From Pseudomonas sp. FeN3W (lineage in GTDB: Bacteria; Pseudomonadota; Gammaproteobacteria; Pseudomonadales; Pseudomonadaceae), in assembly GCA_030263805.2 (NCBI GenBank), contig CP136011.1, positions 1 to 64,000 on the forward strand: 64,000 nt of DNA, read 5' to 3'. Each line of letters begins with the position of its first letter. Position 1 is the first letter of the stretch. Below are positions 20,891 through 29,964 of the stretch, one piece after another. The notes below the pieces were generated by a model. The model was not told the origin of the DNA, ran no database searches, and was given only the letters and a program-made list of their open reading frames with translations. Both the position numbers and the translations under genes were made by a program.

Positions 20891-20928
20891 GCGACACATC
20901 GTTAGCTTATCAGCTAACGATGTGTCGC
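20891..20928. repeat. Perfect 17-bp inverted repeat with 4-nt centre
   Basis: Arms of 17 identical base pairs (beginning GCGACACATCGTTAGCT) flank TATC. It lies 40 bases before the start of the two-HTH regulator and about 200 bases after the divergent operon start at 20692. There is no T-run, so it is not a terminator. A long, perfect, non-terminator palindrome between divergent genes suggests an operator for the adjacent regulator or a recombination or processing site. Confidence 0.75.
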
Positions 20929-20968
20929 GTCAAAATTGGTTTGATGCTCGTTTTTGAGCGCGAAGAAA

Positions 20969-21424
20969 ATGAGGCTTGAAAAGGTTTTGGGGCAGGTGCT
21001 GCGGGATGCCAGGCTCCAAGCTGGTCTGACACGCACTGAGTGCGGCGAAGTCCTTCATATTTCAAATCTGAGCCAGATCGAAAACGGCCAAACCCTTCCT
21101 CGCATCGATACGCTTGCCGCTCTCTGCAAGGTGCTCGGTGTCGCTCCCAGCGATGTTCTGCTGGTTGTTGAAGCGCGTTGCTCTGGTCTCGACGTTGAAG
21201 AGCAGATAGTGCTGAGTAATAAAAGGCTTAGGGCTTTGCTGAGTGCGGGGCGGTTTGAGTCAGTTGTTCAAGAGGATGCGCTTCGGGGAATTCGAGGGAG
21301 GAAGGCAGACAGTACTCGTGACTCCGTGAAGCGCATGCAGGGTGAAGGTCTACAAAAAGACGAGATCGCTCGTAGGCTAGGGGTGACACTCAGGACTGTT
21401 CAGAGGTACTGGGCTAGAGGGTAA
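20969..21424 (+). CDS. XRE-family regulator with a second C-terminal HTH
   Basis: About 151 aa from ATG 20969; a TTG at 20954 is an alternative start. Residues 5-65 are a Cro/CI HTH ('AGLTRTECGEVLHISNLSQI'). The last 40 residues form a second, resolvase-like HTH ('GLQKDEIARRLGVTLRTVQRY'). It sits immediately downstream of the 38-nt perfect palindrome and converges with the recombinase operon. This is a likely control gene of the mobile module, with the palindrome as its possible binding site (inference). Confidence 0.8.
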   Translation: MRLEKVLGQVLRDARLQAGLTRTECGEVLHISNLSQIENGQTLPRIDTLAALCKVLGVAPSDVLLVVEARCSGLDVEEQIVLSNKRLRALLSAGRFESVVQEDALRGIRGRKADSTRDSVKRMQGEGLQKDEIARRLGVTLRTVQRYWARG

Positions 21425-21457
21425 GCTAGGATCCCCGCGCACTGGTCGTGCAGTCGC

Positions 21458-22870
21458 TCATGCAAGGTCAAGATCCATGGCTGCCGTCAGAGCCTCTTCT
21501 CGCTTGATGTATTTCTCCTTGCTGATTTTCCCTCTTTTGAAATCTTCTAAGAGCTGTTTTCTCCGACGCTGGTAGGTTTCATAAGTCCTGGCAACTTGGA
21601 CGTTATGGATGACCTGTTCGTACTTGGATTTTTCCCTAAAGGCGGCGTCCACATAGTTAAGCAAACTCTCAAGCGTTGCGTGGCCGCTCAAGGCCATGGC
21701 GCGCTCGGCCAACATCTTGTTTGTCATTAGTGTTTGCCTGAATGAGTCGGGGCTCAGGGCCTGTGTTTCAGCAATGAGCTTAGCCACAATGTTGGTGCAG
21801 AAAGCATGCCTGAAGAGGTGCGAGCAGGCTTGTTCCTCGATGCCCGCTGCACGTCGAATTAACGAAAACTCGGTCGTCAAGGTATCTATCCCTAAGGGGC
21901 GTCCGCCTCGCTCTGTCACTAGTAGAAAACCGTGGTCTGGAGCGTCCTTGAATCGCTTCATGATGGAGCGGCGGTCGCCGCGAATGTAGTTCAGGAGGTC
22001 TTCTATCATTGGTGGGCTAAGCTCAAGCTCACGAGTCAGCCCAGTCCCGCCTCTCTTCAACGTGGAAAGTCGAATTATTGGCTTTTTAATTTTGCTAGCA
22101 GCGAAAACTTGTGCAACAGTAATCGCCTGAATCTCGGCTCGACGGCCACCCAGCTCCTCGAACAGGGAAATCATCAGATGCCGACGATTGCATAAAAATT
22201 CCGATGTGGACATCTCATCAATCGCGTTGTGCAACTTTGCGATGGTGGCTTCGCCAATAGGTCTGCGGGTCTTTTTGGCACTGGCCGTCCTGAACGACCT
22301 GTGGTGAACGCTGGAGCGTTTGATGGCTTTTCCATTTCGGTAGAAAACTGAGTCCACCATCTCAATAGAAATGGTTCCACCTATTCCAACGAAATTATGA
22401 ATTCCATTCATCTCTCCCACATGTGAGAGAAAGCTTAAACATCTTCTGCCTATGCTGGTAATTGTGCGCTCAGTTCTTTTTGGCTGAGTGGGATTGTTTA
22501 GTTTTGTCTGCTTGCGGAGTCCGTCGATGAAGTCGCAAAAATCGTCGTCGGAAAGGGCTATGAAGTTGAGTTTGTTATAGTAACAGAATCTAATCAGGTG
22601 ACTGATCTGCCCGGCGTATTCACCAAAGGTACCCCCTTTGGTTCCAAATCTTGATGGGCCATTGCCGCCACGGCTGGGTTGCATGCGCGTCTTGATCATG
22701 TAGGCGTTGGCCTGCAAGCAAGGCGAGCCATCAGGCCAAGTCATGAATGGTATATTGCTACTATCAAGTGTATGCAGTTTATCGTGCGATAAATAGTCGT
22801 ATAGTCGCAGTCTCGGGATTGGAGTGAACAATTGAGATGCTTCGGGGTACTCAATGATTCGCTTTGCCAT
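21458..22870 (-). CDS. Tyrosine recombinase, last gene of the integration operon
   Basis: A 470-aa tyrosine recombinase. The catalytic set is visible: first Arg in 'GGRRAEIQAITV', box II 'HLFRHAFCTNIVAK' (H-x-x-R), 'SGHATLESLLNYVDA' with the box III His and the nucleophilic Tyr. The N-terminal 200 residues would form the core-binding domain. The start overlaps the preceding gene by 20 bases. It may correspond to the recombinase of gamma-mobile-trio islands (by memory). With the two larger recombinase-like proteins upstream it should carry out integration and excision of the island. Confidence 0.85.
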   Translation of the reverse strand: MAKRIIEYPEASQLFTPIPRLRLYDYLSHDKLHTLDSSNIPFMTWPDGSPCLQANAYMIKTRMQPSRGGNGPSRFGTKGGTFGEYAGQISHLIRFCYYNKLNFIALSDDDFCDFIDGLRKQTKLNNPTQPKRTERTITSIGRRCLSFLSHVGEMNGIHNFVGIGGTISIEMVDSVFYRNGKAIKRSSVHHRSFRTASAKKTRRPIGEATIAKLHNAIDEMSTSEFLCNRRHLMISLFEELGGRRAEIQAITVAQVFAASKIKKPIIRLSTLKRGGTGLTRELELSPPMIEDLLNYIRGDRRSIMKRFKDAPDHGFLLVTERGGRPLGIDTLTTEFSLIRRAAGIEEQACSHLFRHAFCTNIVAKLIAETQALSPDSFRQTLMTNKMLAERAMALSGHATLESLLNYVDAAFREKSKYEQVIHNVQVARTYETYQRRRKQLLEDFKRGKISKEKYIKREEALTAAMDLDLA

Positions 22871-23465
22871 TTGGCACCAACTGCAAATGATTTTTCATGG
22901 ATAGAACGGTCACGTCATCAAAGGGGGCAGGATTCAACCCTAGTATCTTGATGATTCTGTTGATTGCGTCGTTAATTCTCTTTTGCCGCAATCCCGTATT
23001 CGTGGTGTCAGAGATCGTGATCAAATCTTTCCGGTTAATCTCCAGTGCCTGTATTAAAACCATATTTACCGCTTGGAGTGTGGAAATCGAAGACTTGAGT
23101 TCTTCGACCTGATCCTCCAGTGCAGAACGAGTACGTTTATTTGGAGGCGTCAGTTCCTTCCTGAACTTGCGTATAGCATTCTGTGCATGTGCCCGCAATT
23201 TTTCTAAGTGCTGAAAATCTTTCTCAGGCTCATTGTCGGCGAGCCTTTTCTTTAGAGTGTTAAGGCTTATGGGATGGATTGTGAAGCTTTCATTCTGTAT
23301 GAAGAACTCAATGTCCAAAGAGCATAAGCCACCTTGGCTCTTCAGTGCGTTCAGAACTTTTTCGTTGTCAGTATAGTTACCTGGTGATTGCCCTATATCT
23401 ACCAGTAATTTGAAGATGTTCGCTATGGATTGATCAATCAGCTCGCGCTTGGGTAGTGTGTTCAT
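22851..23465 (-). CDS. Small helical accessory protein of the recombinase operon
   Basis: About 204 aa from ATG 23465, which lies 8 bases after the upstream stop; longer upstream starts would overlap the recombinase gene heavily and are less likely. The sequence is helical and partly coiled-coil ('ALEDQVEELKSSISTLQAVN'). The N-terminal part ('LNALKSQGGLCSLD') could hold a winged-helix-like DNA-binding region. It overlaps the next recombinase gene by 20 bases. GmtX-like by position, not proven. Confidence 0.6.
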   Translation of the reverse strand: MNTLPKRELIDQSIANIFKLLVDIGQSPGNYTDNEKVLNALKSQGGLCSLDIEFFIQNESFTIHPISLNTLKKRLADNEPEKDFQHLEKLRAHAQNAIRKFRKELTPPNKRTRSALEDQVEELKSSISTLQAVNMVLIQALEINRKDLITISDTTNTGLRQKRINDAINRIIKILGLNPAPFDDVTVLSMKNHLQLVPNGKANH

Positions 23466-23472
23466 TTTATTC

Positions 23473-25557
23473 TCAGCTGACAATGAATAGGACTTGCATG
23501 GATTTACCATTTTCATCGTTGAAAAATTTTGGCTCAATCCGAGCTTTACCTTCTTCAAGCATCGCCGAAAGGTAGTCTTCGATTTTTTGCTCGTCGACCA
23601 AGGAGAATTTGGTGGTGCTGAATTCCGCAAACAGCAGATCCTGCAAATTCTGGTAATTGTCTAACCGTTCGTGTTTGGCGAGGTCAGCAAAATAGCGGGC
23701 GCCCGCGCCCCTGAGATCTTTGGGCTCTAGGCACTCGGTCAAGTAGTGCCAAACGTGTTCAATGTCGCGGTGTCCGAGCATCCAGCGAAGGGTATCCAAC
23801 TCGCCGAAGCTATTGGTGTAGAAAAACATAATGGCAAAAAAGCGGCGCAGTTGGTGCTGGCGTACGTAGTAGCGTTCCCCGTCAGCAGTGATATCGCTTT
23901 CGAAGTAGTCGCAGGCGAAGTCCAGATGGCGGTTGTACAGGTGAAGCGAGCAGTCCTGTAATCCTTTGTGCCCCAGCGACGATGGGGTCGCGAAGAGGCC
24001 GGTCAGATCGTCGATAACCCGGAGACGCTTGAGTAGCTTTTGAAAGCGGCGAAGCTCCTCGATCATTTCCACGGCAATGGCGTCAATAGGCCGAGACTCA
24101 CGCTGCCGCATTCCCAAGGCGTCGCGGGTGGATTTCTCCAAGTTGAAGACGAGCCATGATTTGCTTTTGTCCAAGCAGTTCGCAGCGTCCAGAGTGACCA
24201 ACTCGTCAATGCGCCGCGCCATGATCATCCCAACGACCATCTGTATGCTGCCCAGGTAGACGTATACCAGCTCAAGCAGTCCGTGGTTGGCGCGCAGGTG
24301 CTGGAAGTACTGCTCCCGGCTGCCTTTTCGAGGAGATTTATTATTGGTGCTGCGGTTGCTGGATAGGCCTAACCTTTTGACGCCGAAGTTAGCGAGCTCC
24401 GGGCCGATAATTCTCAAAAAGTCCTCTTTGGATTGTTGGGTCATTGAGATATTCTGAGCGTGACTACGCGCTGCTACCCTGATGAAACCGTTCAGGATCT
24501 TCCTCCCATGTTCGACATGGAATTCCACACTGCGGCGGAATAGCTTCAACAGGTTGTCTGACGGCACGCTTCTGAATCGGGAAGATTCGTTGAGTTTTGG
24601 AATGTACTCTGTGATGGTGTTGGTATCTGCGGGTGCGGATAACCCTAACGTATTGAGTGTCGCGCTATTCACGAGCGCGTACCGATAGTAATAGTATACG
24701 GTGTCTTGGAGGATATCAGACTCGCCTGTGGTGACTCTGACCCCTGGATACTCGCGCTTGTAGTTGATTTCGTTGGGGTAGAAATTAAGTACTTCGAGAG
24801 CCGATTTTGGCGTTTGTCGCCCACGCAACGTGTCTGGGTAGATGCGCTCCGAAAGTGCTTTTGTGCTTACCTTGTAGCCATTGCTACTATTCCCGTAGTA
24901 CAGATTAGCCTTCATGAGTGCCGCACGAATCCTCGGGATATCAGCCACGGTGATATCGAGTTTGAGATTCTCACACTCATCGTCGCTCACCTCCAACATA
25001 CTTGGATACTTGGCAAAGATTATCTCGGCCTCGTTATCGCTGAGATTGCACAGCTGAGCATTGCAGAACGCGGATGAGCGTTCAGGCCATGCATAAACGG
25101 AGTCTTCAGCCCATGGAGTAGAGGCAAGATGGTTGAGAATTCCTTTCAAATCATCGGCGCTCAAGGCGCCAAGGCCGAACTTGATAAGGCCAAGCCTTCT
25201 TGAGTGTATCAACAGGTAGTCAATGAGTCTTAACGTGCATGACAGACGCATGTTTTGGGTCACGGGCGCGCGCGTGGAAAACTCTTCATTGACTCCGTTC
25301 GCACCAATTATGAGCAGATGTTGCAACGACCGTAATAATTTTTCGTTCTTGGCCTCAGTCAATAGACTGCCATCCCCAAGATGTACCGTCCAATCGAGTT
25401 CTATGGGTTTTTTTTGGTGGGCCTGAATTGCCCAGCGATGCTTATAGAAGTCACTTAGCAGCCAGGGTGCTGACGTATGAGGCGCTAGTTTTGTTATCAC
25501 AAAGTCATCGAGAAATTCATACCCGGTGCTGGATTCACGCCCAGTGAGCAGGGACAT
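23473..25557 (-). CDS. Large tyrosine recombinase/integrase
   Basis: A 694-aa protein whose C-terminal 300 residues are a tyrosine recombinase catalytic domain: 'MARRIDELVTLDA' (first Arg), 'RQHQLRRFFA' (box II H-x-x-R) and 'LGHRDIEHVWHYL' (His and nucleophile Tyr). The N-terminal 400 residues are an extended DNA-binding or assembly region, much longer than in phage integrases. It overlaps the upstream gene by 23 bases once the upstream frameshift is taken into account, as expected for a tightly coupled operon. Confidence 0.85.
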   Translation of the reverse strand: MSLLTGRESSTGYEFLDDFVITKLAPHTSAPWLLSDFYKHRWAIQAHQKKPIELDWTVHLGDGSLLTEAKNEKLLRSLQHLLIIGANGVNEEFSTRAPVTQNMRLSCTLRLIDYLLIHSRRLGLIKFGLGALSADDLKGILNHLASTPWAEDSVYAWPERSSAFCNAQLCNLSDNEAEIIFAKYPSMLEVSDDECENLKLDITVADIPRIRAALMKANLYYGNSSNGYKVSTKALSERIYPDTLRGRQTPKSALEVLNFYPNEINYKREYPGVRVTTGESDILQDTVYYYYRYALVNSATLNTLGLSAPADTNTITEYIPKLNESSRFRSVPSDNLLKLFRRSVEFHVEHGRKILNGFIRVAARSHAQNISMTQQSKEDFLRIIGPELANFGVKRLGLSSNRSTNNKSPRKGSREQYFQHLRANHGLLELVYVYLGSIQMVVGMIMARRIDELVTLDAANCLDKSKSWLVFNLEKSTRDALGMRQRESRPIDAIAVEMIEELRRFQKLLKRLRVIDDLTGLFATPSSLGHKGLQDCSLHLYNRHLDFACDYFESDITADGERYYVRQHQLRRFFAIMFFYTNSFGELDTLRWMLGHRDIEHVWHYLTECLEPKDLRGAGARYFADLAKHERLDNYQNLQDLLFAEFSTTKFSLVDEQKIEDYLSAMLEEGKARIEPKFFNDENGKSMQVLFIVS

Positions 25558-25617
25558 AGATCAATGCCTCCATCTTTTTCGCATCAACTAGTTTCAGCGC
25601 AGCATCTAGGTGTTGCT

Positions 25618-27840
25618 TCAGCAGGCGGTTATAGCCGCTTGTGATTTCAGATTTAATTTTGTCTGCAAATGACGCCCAGTATTCCGCTTTGCCGCATACG
25701 CGGGCCCGATCAGTGGAGGTTTTGACTGCTGCTTCAAGTGAGAGCAAAGAAGCCAGGAACGGCACGCCGATAGAAAAACAGCCTCACTAGCCTCGGTAAT
25801 TGTCCGCTGTTCTGTGCGCTCAGGATCTGAAGCTTGGTAGGGAATCTCTTTAATTCGGTGGTTATCCAGAAAAGCATCCAGTTCATCCATGGTGTTGAAT
25901 CGGGTCACTCGGAGGAGATGGTGACTATCCTTCATGGCTTCACAGACGAGCGCTTTCTGAAAGATCCGGATCCACCGAGCTTTGATGAATGCCAATAGAG
26001 CGTCCGGTAGGTAGTGGCTGAGCAGATCTGGGTAATAGTGCTCATGGCCGAGGGCCTTAGACATGGCTTCGCTACTTTTACTATGAATAAAGATTTCAAC
26101 CGCCCTAGATGCCCGGATCTTGGTCAACCGTACTCGTTTGATGAATTCGACCAGCTGGGCAACCGGCAGGTCGCTGTGGGGCTTGAATTGTGTGATCAGT
26201 TGTTCGCGTAAGCTAGAATTGCCACGAAAGGTATGTTCGTTCCAGATGGTTACATCGGCCTTATTAAAGCTGAAGGCTTTCCCTGAAGTGATAAATAGGT
26301 AGCGATAGCTGTCTTTCCCTTGCGCGCGTAGCTTTCTCCGTCCAGAGCTAGTTATCTCGATAATATCCTTCACTATGTTGAAAGAAGTGTCATTGAGCTC
26401 GATGACCTGCTCTCGAACATCTGGATTCTTGCGGTCTTTGTATCCAGTTAGCAGGCGCTTCTCTTCGTTAAATCCCACCAATTGACCTTGCTGATTGTAA
26501 AGCTCGAAGCTCTTTAGAAACTCGGTCGTGATTTCAGGATGCTCAAGCACTAATAAGCACTGAAGTGGGAACAGACTTCCTGTAACGGGGAACCCGTAAA
26601 TGTTGGCAAGATCCGCGGCATCGAAGTTTTCACCGGTGAGTCGGTTGTAAATCTTGCAAAGGAAACTTGATGGCACCTTAGAGTCGGCGGCCTCCAGTGT
26701 CGCGCAGATGTCAGCCAGTGTGTACCGGTTTACGATTCCCCGGCCTTGGTACTCGATGATCGGGGTGCCGCTCTGAGCGAGCAAGACACGACGGGCCTTT
26801 CGGGATTTCAGGTCTGCAACCTGATGGATTGCCCAGTTACGAACTGTGGCAAGGTCGTTCTTGATGTGGAAAAACAATACGTCAACGGCTTCTGAATCGG
26901 TTACGTAAAGGGGAATGCTCGTAAGTAGCTTTTCTTGGACAAGCAGCCCGCCTTCTCGCTCTTCTAGTTTGGTTTCAGATCCATGCTTGGTTGACGGTGG
27001 TGGTCGCTTGATTGGTGAGGTTAGCTTTGCCCATACCCCAGTTTTGCATAGGCACTTCTCAATCGATGTTATAAATCTGCCCCAGTTTTTGATTTGTGAT
27101 TTTGCATCCTTCTGGGCTTCCTTTGCCTCGCTGAAGTAAGCAACTGTAAAGGCCTGTATGAAACTTTTCACGCCTGCCTCGGTTTTGAAGGTGCTCCGGG
27201 GCCATATGGTGTGGTGCTCACCGAGATAGTCGAACATGTAGTTCCATTCAACGCGAAATGCGCCAGGTCGGCCACGGAAGTACCTTTCAATTTCTGCGAA
27301 GATGGCCTCTACAAATACCCGCCCATAAGGGGCTACGAGCTGGGCGAGCCGTACGTACACACCAGTTTCGTCCGGGCGCAGGATTGACCAACCTTTCCAG
27401 TACCAACGTTTGTACTCATTAGCCGAAGCAATCTCCGCGCACACGCTTGCATCTGGTTTGAACAGGGAGAAGTTCCAGGAAAAATCGTGAGCTTCAGGAA
27501 GCTGCGCTAGAGCCGTCGTGAGCGATTGATAGAGGCAACGGCATAAGGTTTCACGCTTTTTTTCTGGAAGCTCCACTAGAGCATTGCCTGCCATGGCGGA
27601 GGAGAATCCACGCAAGATCCCCTCGATACAGGGGCTTCTGACCGTGTCCATGGTGATCCGTTGGCCGGTAATGTCACAGTAGGCCTCCAACAGTTGTATG
27701 GACGCGTGGACGCTGTATTTTCTGAGACCGAAGATTTTTTGGTGGTCGGCTGCCCCTTGGATAATCAGATTCGCCAACTCTGGGTCGATTGCAGCCAAAG
27801 GGTGATAGCGGATAGCTTGGGTTTTTTTGATAATTGTCAT
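25618..27840 (-). CDS. Large recombinase-like protein (VPA1269-like), C-terminus frameshifted
   Basis: First gene of the leftward operon, 740 aa as read. The C-terminal third resembles a degenerate tyrosine recombinase domain, with 'SKALGHEHYYPDLLSHYLP' in the box III position, but I do not see a clear box II H-x-x-R. The last 44 or so residues look out of frame. Adding one T to the five-T run (plus-strand A-run 25774-25778) leads into a sensible frame ('SIGVPFLASLLSLEAA') that ends at 25535. That end overlaps the start of the next gene by 23 bases. The intact protein would be about 768 aa. Mutation, slippage or sequencing error are all possible. Confidence 0.65.
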   Translation of the reverse strand: MTIIKKTQAIRYHPLAAIDPELANLIIQGAADHQKIFGLRKYSVHASIQLLEAYCDITGQRITMDTVRSPCIEGILRGFSSAMAGNALVELPEKKRETLCRCLYQSLTTALAQLPEAHDFSWNFSLFKPDASVCAEIASANEYKRWYWKGWSILRPDETGVYVRLAQLVAPYGRVFVEAIFAEIERYFRGRPGAFRVEWNYMFDYLGEHHTIWPRSTFKTEAGVKSFIQAFTVAYFSEAKEAQKDAKSQIKNWGRFITSIEKCLCKTGVWAKLTSPIKRPPPSTKHGSETKLEEREGGLLVQEKLLTSIPLYVTDSEAVDVLFFHIKNDLATVRNWAIHQVADLKSRKARRVLLAQSGTPIIEYQGRGIVNRYTLADICATLEAADSKVPSSFLCKIYNRLTGENFDAADLANIYGFPVTGSLFPLQCLLVLEHPEITTEFLKSFELYNQQGQLVGFNEEKRLLTGYKDRKNPDVREQVIELNDTSFNIVKDIIEITSSGRRKLRAQGKDSYRYLFITSGKAFSFNKADVTIWNEHTFRGNSSLREQLITQFKPHSDLPVAQLVEFIKRVRLTKIRASRAVEIFIHSKSSEAMSKALGHEHYYPDLLSHYLPDALLAFIKARWIRIFQKALVCEAMKDSHHLLRVTRFNTMDELDAFLDNHRIKEIPYQASDPERTEQRTITEASEAVFLSACRSWLLCSHLKQQSKPPLIGPAYAAKRNTGRHLQTKLNLKSQAAITAC

Positions 27841-27922
27841 TTTTCTTTTGCTTCCATTGGCGTCTTAATCAATCGTTTCAGAGCTGTTTAGAAGATAATG
27901 ACAATGTTCTCAAAATAGTCAA

Positions 27923-28480
27923 ATCCAGGGCCAGAAAATCGACCTGACCAAAACCAACCCTGGTCTGGCAAAAGTCCTGGCAGGTCTTGGCTGGGAAAAG
28001 CGCACCACTGACGGCCAGGAGTTCGACCTGGACGCCAGCGTGATCATGCTGAACGCTGAGGGCAAGGCGCGTGGCGAAGCCGACTTCGTCTTCTACAACA
28101 ACCCGGCCTCCGCGTGCGGCTCGGTCAAGACCCATGGCGATAACCGTACCGGCGAAGGCGAAGGCGATGACGAGAAAGTCTCGCTGGAGCTCGCAGGTAT
28201 TCCGGCTGATGTTGAGCGCATTCAGTTCGTGGTCAGCATCCACGAAGCCACTGAGCGTGCCCAGAACTTTGGCATGGTCAAGAACGCATACATCAACATC
28301 CGCAACGAAGAAAGCGGTGAAGAGCTGATGCGCTTCGACCTGTCCGAGGACTACAGCCTCGAAACCGCCGTGATCATGGCCGAGCTGTATCGCCACAATG
28401 GCGAGTGGAAGTTCAACGCTGTTGGTCAAGGCTATCGCAATGGCCTGATCGAGATCCTCAAGGACGCGGCCCTGGCCTAA
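27923..28480 (+). pseudogene. terD: TerD-family protein gene, 5' end removed by the adjacent element
   Basis: From 27923 the frame encodes a TerD domain almost complete: 'GQKIDLTKTNPGLAKV', the Ca2+-binding 'FDLDASVIML' and 'GDNRTGEGEGDDE', and the usual end. The normal first six or so residues and the start codon are absent. Upstream the frame is open only to a TGA at 27899 and has no ATG, GTG or TTG. The first ATG (28040) lies inside a core strand. The loss coincides with the edge of the recombinase module. TerD proteins are Ca2+-binding beta-sandwich proteins of the Ter stress complex. This copy is probably not translated properly. Confidence 0.75.
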
Positions 28481-28487
28481 GTCTGAC

Positions 28488-28507
28488 GGGGAGGGGCAAC
28501 CCTCCCC
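28488..28507 (+). terminator. GC-rich hairpin between the two terD genes
   Basis: An 8-bp stem GGGGAGGG / CCCTCCCC with a GCAA loop follows the first terD gene. There is no T-run, so it more likely stabilises or processes the transcript than terminates it. Confidence 0.45.
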
Positions 28508-28540
28508 GCGTTCACCTCTTCTGAATACAAGGAACGCAAC

Positions 28541-29089
28541 ATGATCAATCTCGAAAAAGGCCAGCGCATCAACCTGAACAAAGCCGATGGCAGTGCGCTG
28601 ACCGCCATCAAAATGGGCCTTGGCTGGGATCCGGCTCGCTCGGGTGGCTCTATTGACCTGGACGCCTCGTGCGTAATGCTGAGTGAGGACAAGCAGGTCA
28701 TCGACCAGGTTTGGTTTCGCCAACTGAAAAGCCGTTGCGGAAATGTCCAGCATTCAGGTGACAACCTGACGGGCGAAGGTGATGGTGACGACGAAACCAT
28801 CAAGGTCAGCCTTGCAGGCATCTCGGCTGATGTGAAGTACCTGGTTTTCACCGTCAATAGCTTCCGTGGCCAGACGTTCAACGAAGTTGCACGCGCAGGC
28901 TGCCAGATCTATGACGACAAGGGCAATGTGCTGGCCAAGTACGACCTGTCGGAAAAAGGCTCCAATACCGGCCTGATCATGGTCTGCGTGTATCGCCATA
29001 ATGGCGCCTGGAAGGTCAATGCCCTGGGTTACCCAACCAACGGCAAGATCGCCAGCGAAATGCTGGCAGATATCAATCAAGTGATTTGA
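28541..29089 (+). CDS. terD: TerD-family tellurium resistance/stress protein
   Basis: A complete 182-aa TerD-domain protein from 'MINLEKGQRINLNK' onwards. The calcium-site motifs 'IDLDASCVML' and 'GDNLTGEGDGDDE' are both present. It resembles the truncated gene upstream but is clearly diverged, so it is a paralogue and not a fresh duplicate. AAGGAA precedes the ATG. A strong terminator follows 17 bases downstream. TerD-like proteins assemble with TerB and vWA proteins, both encoded further right, at the inner membrane (family knowledge). Confidence 0.93.
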   Translation: MINLEKGQRINLNKADGSALTAIKMGLGWDPARSGGSIDLDASCVMLSEDKQVIDQVWFRQLKSRCGNVQHSGDNLTGEGDGDDETIKVSLAGISADVKYLVFTVNSFRGQTFNEVARAGCQIYDDKGNVLAKYDLSEKGSNTGLIMVCVYRHNGAWKVNALGYPTNGKIASEMLADINQVI

Positions 29090-29106
29090 TTGATTGAAAA
29101 ACAATG

Positions 29107-29128
29107 CCCCGGCTTATGCCGGGGTTTT
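29107..29128 (+). terminator. Rho-independent terminator after terD
   Basis: Stem CCCCGGC / GCCGGGG with a TTAT loop and TTTT tail, 17 bases past the terD stop. Confidence 0.85.
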
Positions 29129-29145
29129 CATATGAGAAAAATTAA

Positions 29146-29901
29146 ATGCCTGTGATGAAGAAACCTGCTGAAGAGCCAAATTCCTCCGAATGCTCTACTT
29201 GGCATATGTGGCTTCGGTTTTTTAAGACCGTGCTGCCGCTTTTTTTGATCAGCGCCGCCCTCACATGGGCCTTGTCACCGAGCAAAAAAGAATCCGTCAT
29301 GGATTCTTCTCCACATGAGGCATTCCTGACGTCAAATTACATCACCAGTATCGATTTCGACAGAATTTGGCCATCAACCCAGCCATTGGACGTGATTGAT
29401 GCTTGCCGCAAAGACAAGGGGCTCTGCGCTTTTTGGGCGCTCAACCGATATGGTGAAAATGTTTTTGCATCGATGCAGTTCCAAACCGCACAGCTCTCTA
29501 ATGAGTGGTTGATCAACGGCATTGAAATAGCCCATTTTGCGTACTGCAAGAAGAACAAACAACCGAGTCGTCGTTTTCTGATTGGTGAGCGTCCGCTATC
29601 TGGCAATGGGTTCAAAACCTTTTATTCTGAAATCCAGATAATCACGAGGCAAACAGGTGTTGGCCCCGCCTTTCTTTCGCTTGATGACCCTAGAGTAAAG
29701 GCTCTGGAGCTTAGAACGGAAGCCTATCAGCCCATCAAGGGCGAAGATGGGCTAGCAGGGTTTTATCCAGGGGCGATGTTCCGCCTGAAGGATCGGGACT
29801 TGTGGGTTATTTTGGTCTCAAAAGAAGGTAAACAGTCATTGGTGTTTATCAACATGCCCCAGCTCGGGGTGAAGAACTGGGACACCATTCCCTATTGCTG
29901 A
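29146..29901 (+). CDS. Membrane-anchored protein of unknown function
   Basis: A 251-aa protein with a single N-terminal membrane anchor (about residues 24-43, 'FFKTVLPLFLISAALTWAL') and a periplasmic-facing domain of about 200 residues that I cannot assign. Both residue 1 and residue 4 are possible starts. It is downstream of the terD terminator and about 60 bases upstream of the lipid cassette, so it may be the first gene of that unit. Confidence 0.6.
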   Translation: MPVMKKPAEEPNSSECSTWHMWLRFFKTVLPLFLISAALTWALSPSKKESVMDSSPHEAFLTSNYITSIDFDRIWPSTQPLDVIDACRKDKGLCAFWALNRYGENVFASMQFQTAQLSNEWLINGIEIAHFAYCKKNKQPSRRFLIGERPLSGNGFKTFYSEIQIITRQTGVGPAFLSLDDPRVKALELRTEAYQPIKGEDGLAGFYPGAMFRLKDRDLWVILVSKEGKQSLVFINMPQLGVKNWDTIPYC

Positions 29902-29964
29902 CATAGCGCCAGCGCAGGCAAATACTGTATTGTAATACGTGTTTATTAAGCCAAGGACAGATCC

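Larger units (their letters stand above)
21458..27922 (-). mobile_element. Integration module ending inside terD
   Basis: Four overlapping leftward genes (three recombinase-like, one helical) make a coherent integration operon. Its promoter side abuts a terD gene missing its start. The open frame of terD becomes recognisable at about 27923-27929, so this marks one end of the inserted element. The other end, which should carry the missing first codons of terD, was not found in the window. The layout recalls gamma-mobile-trio islands, which carry defence and offence cargo next to such a recombinase set (family link by memory). Confidence 0.55.

Noticed and set aside
1..27922. Far end of the recombinase element carrying the missing terD start
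   Set aside because: I looked for the expected terD start codons and for a repeat of the junction sequence at 27900-27930 and found none, so the element probably begins to the left of the window.
27878..28753. 291-aa open frame on the minus strand across the terD genes
   Set aside because: Antisense to two clear TerD coding regions.
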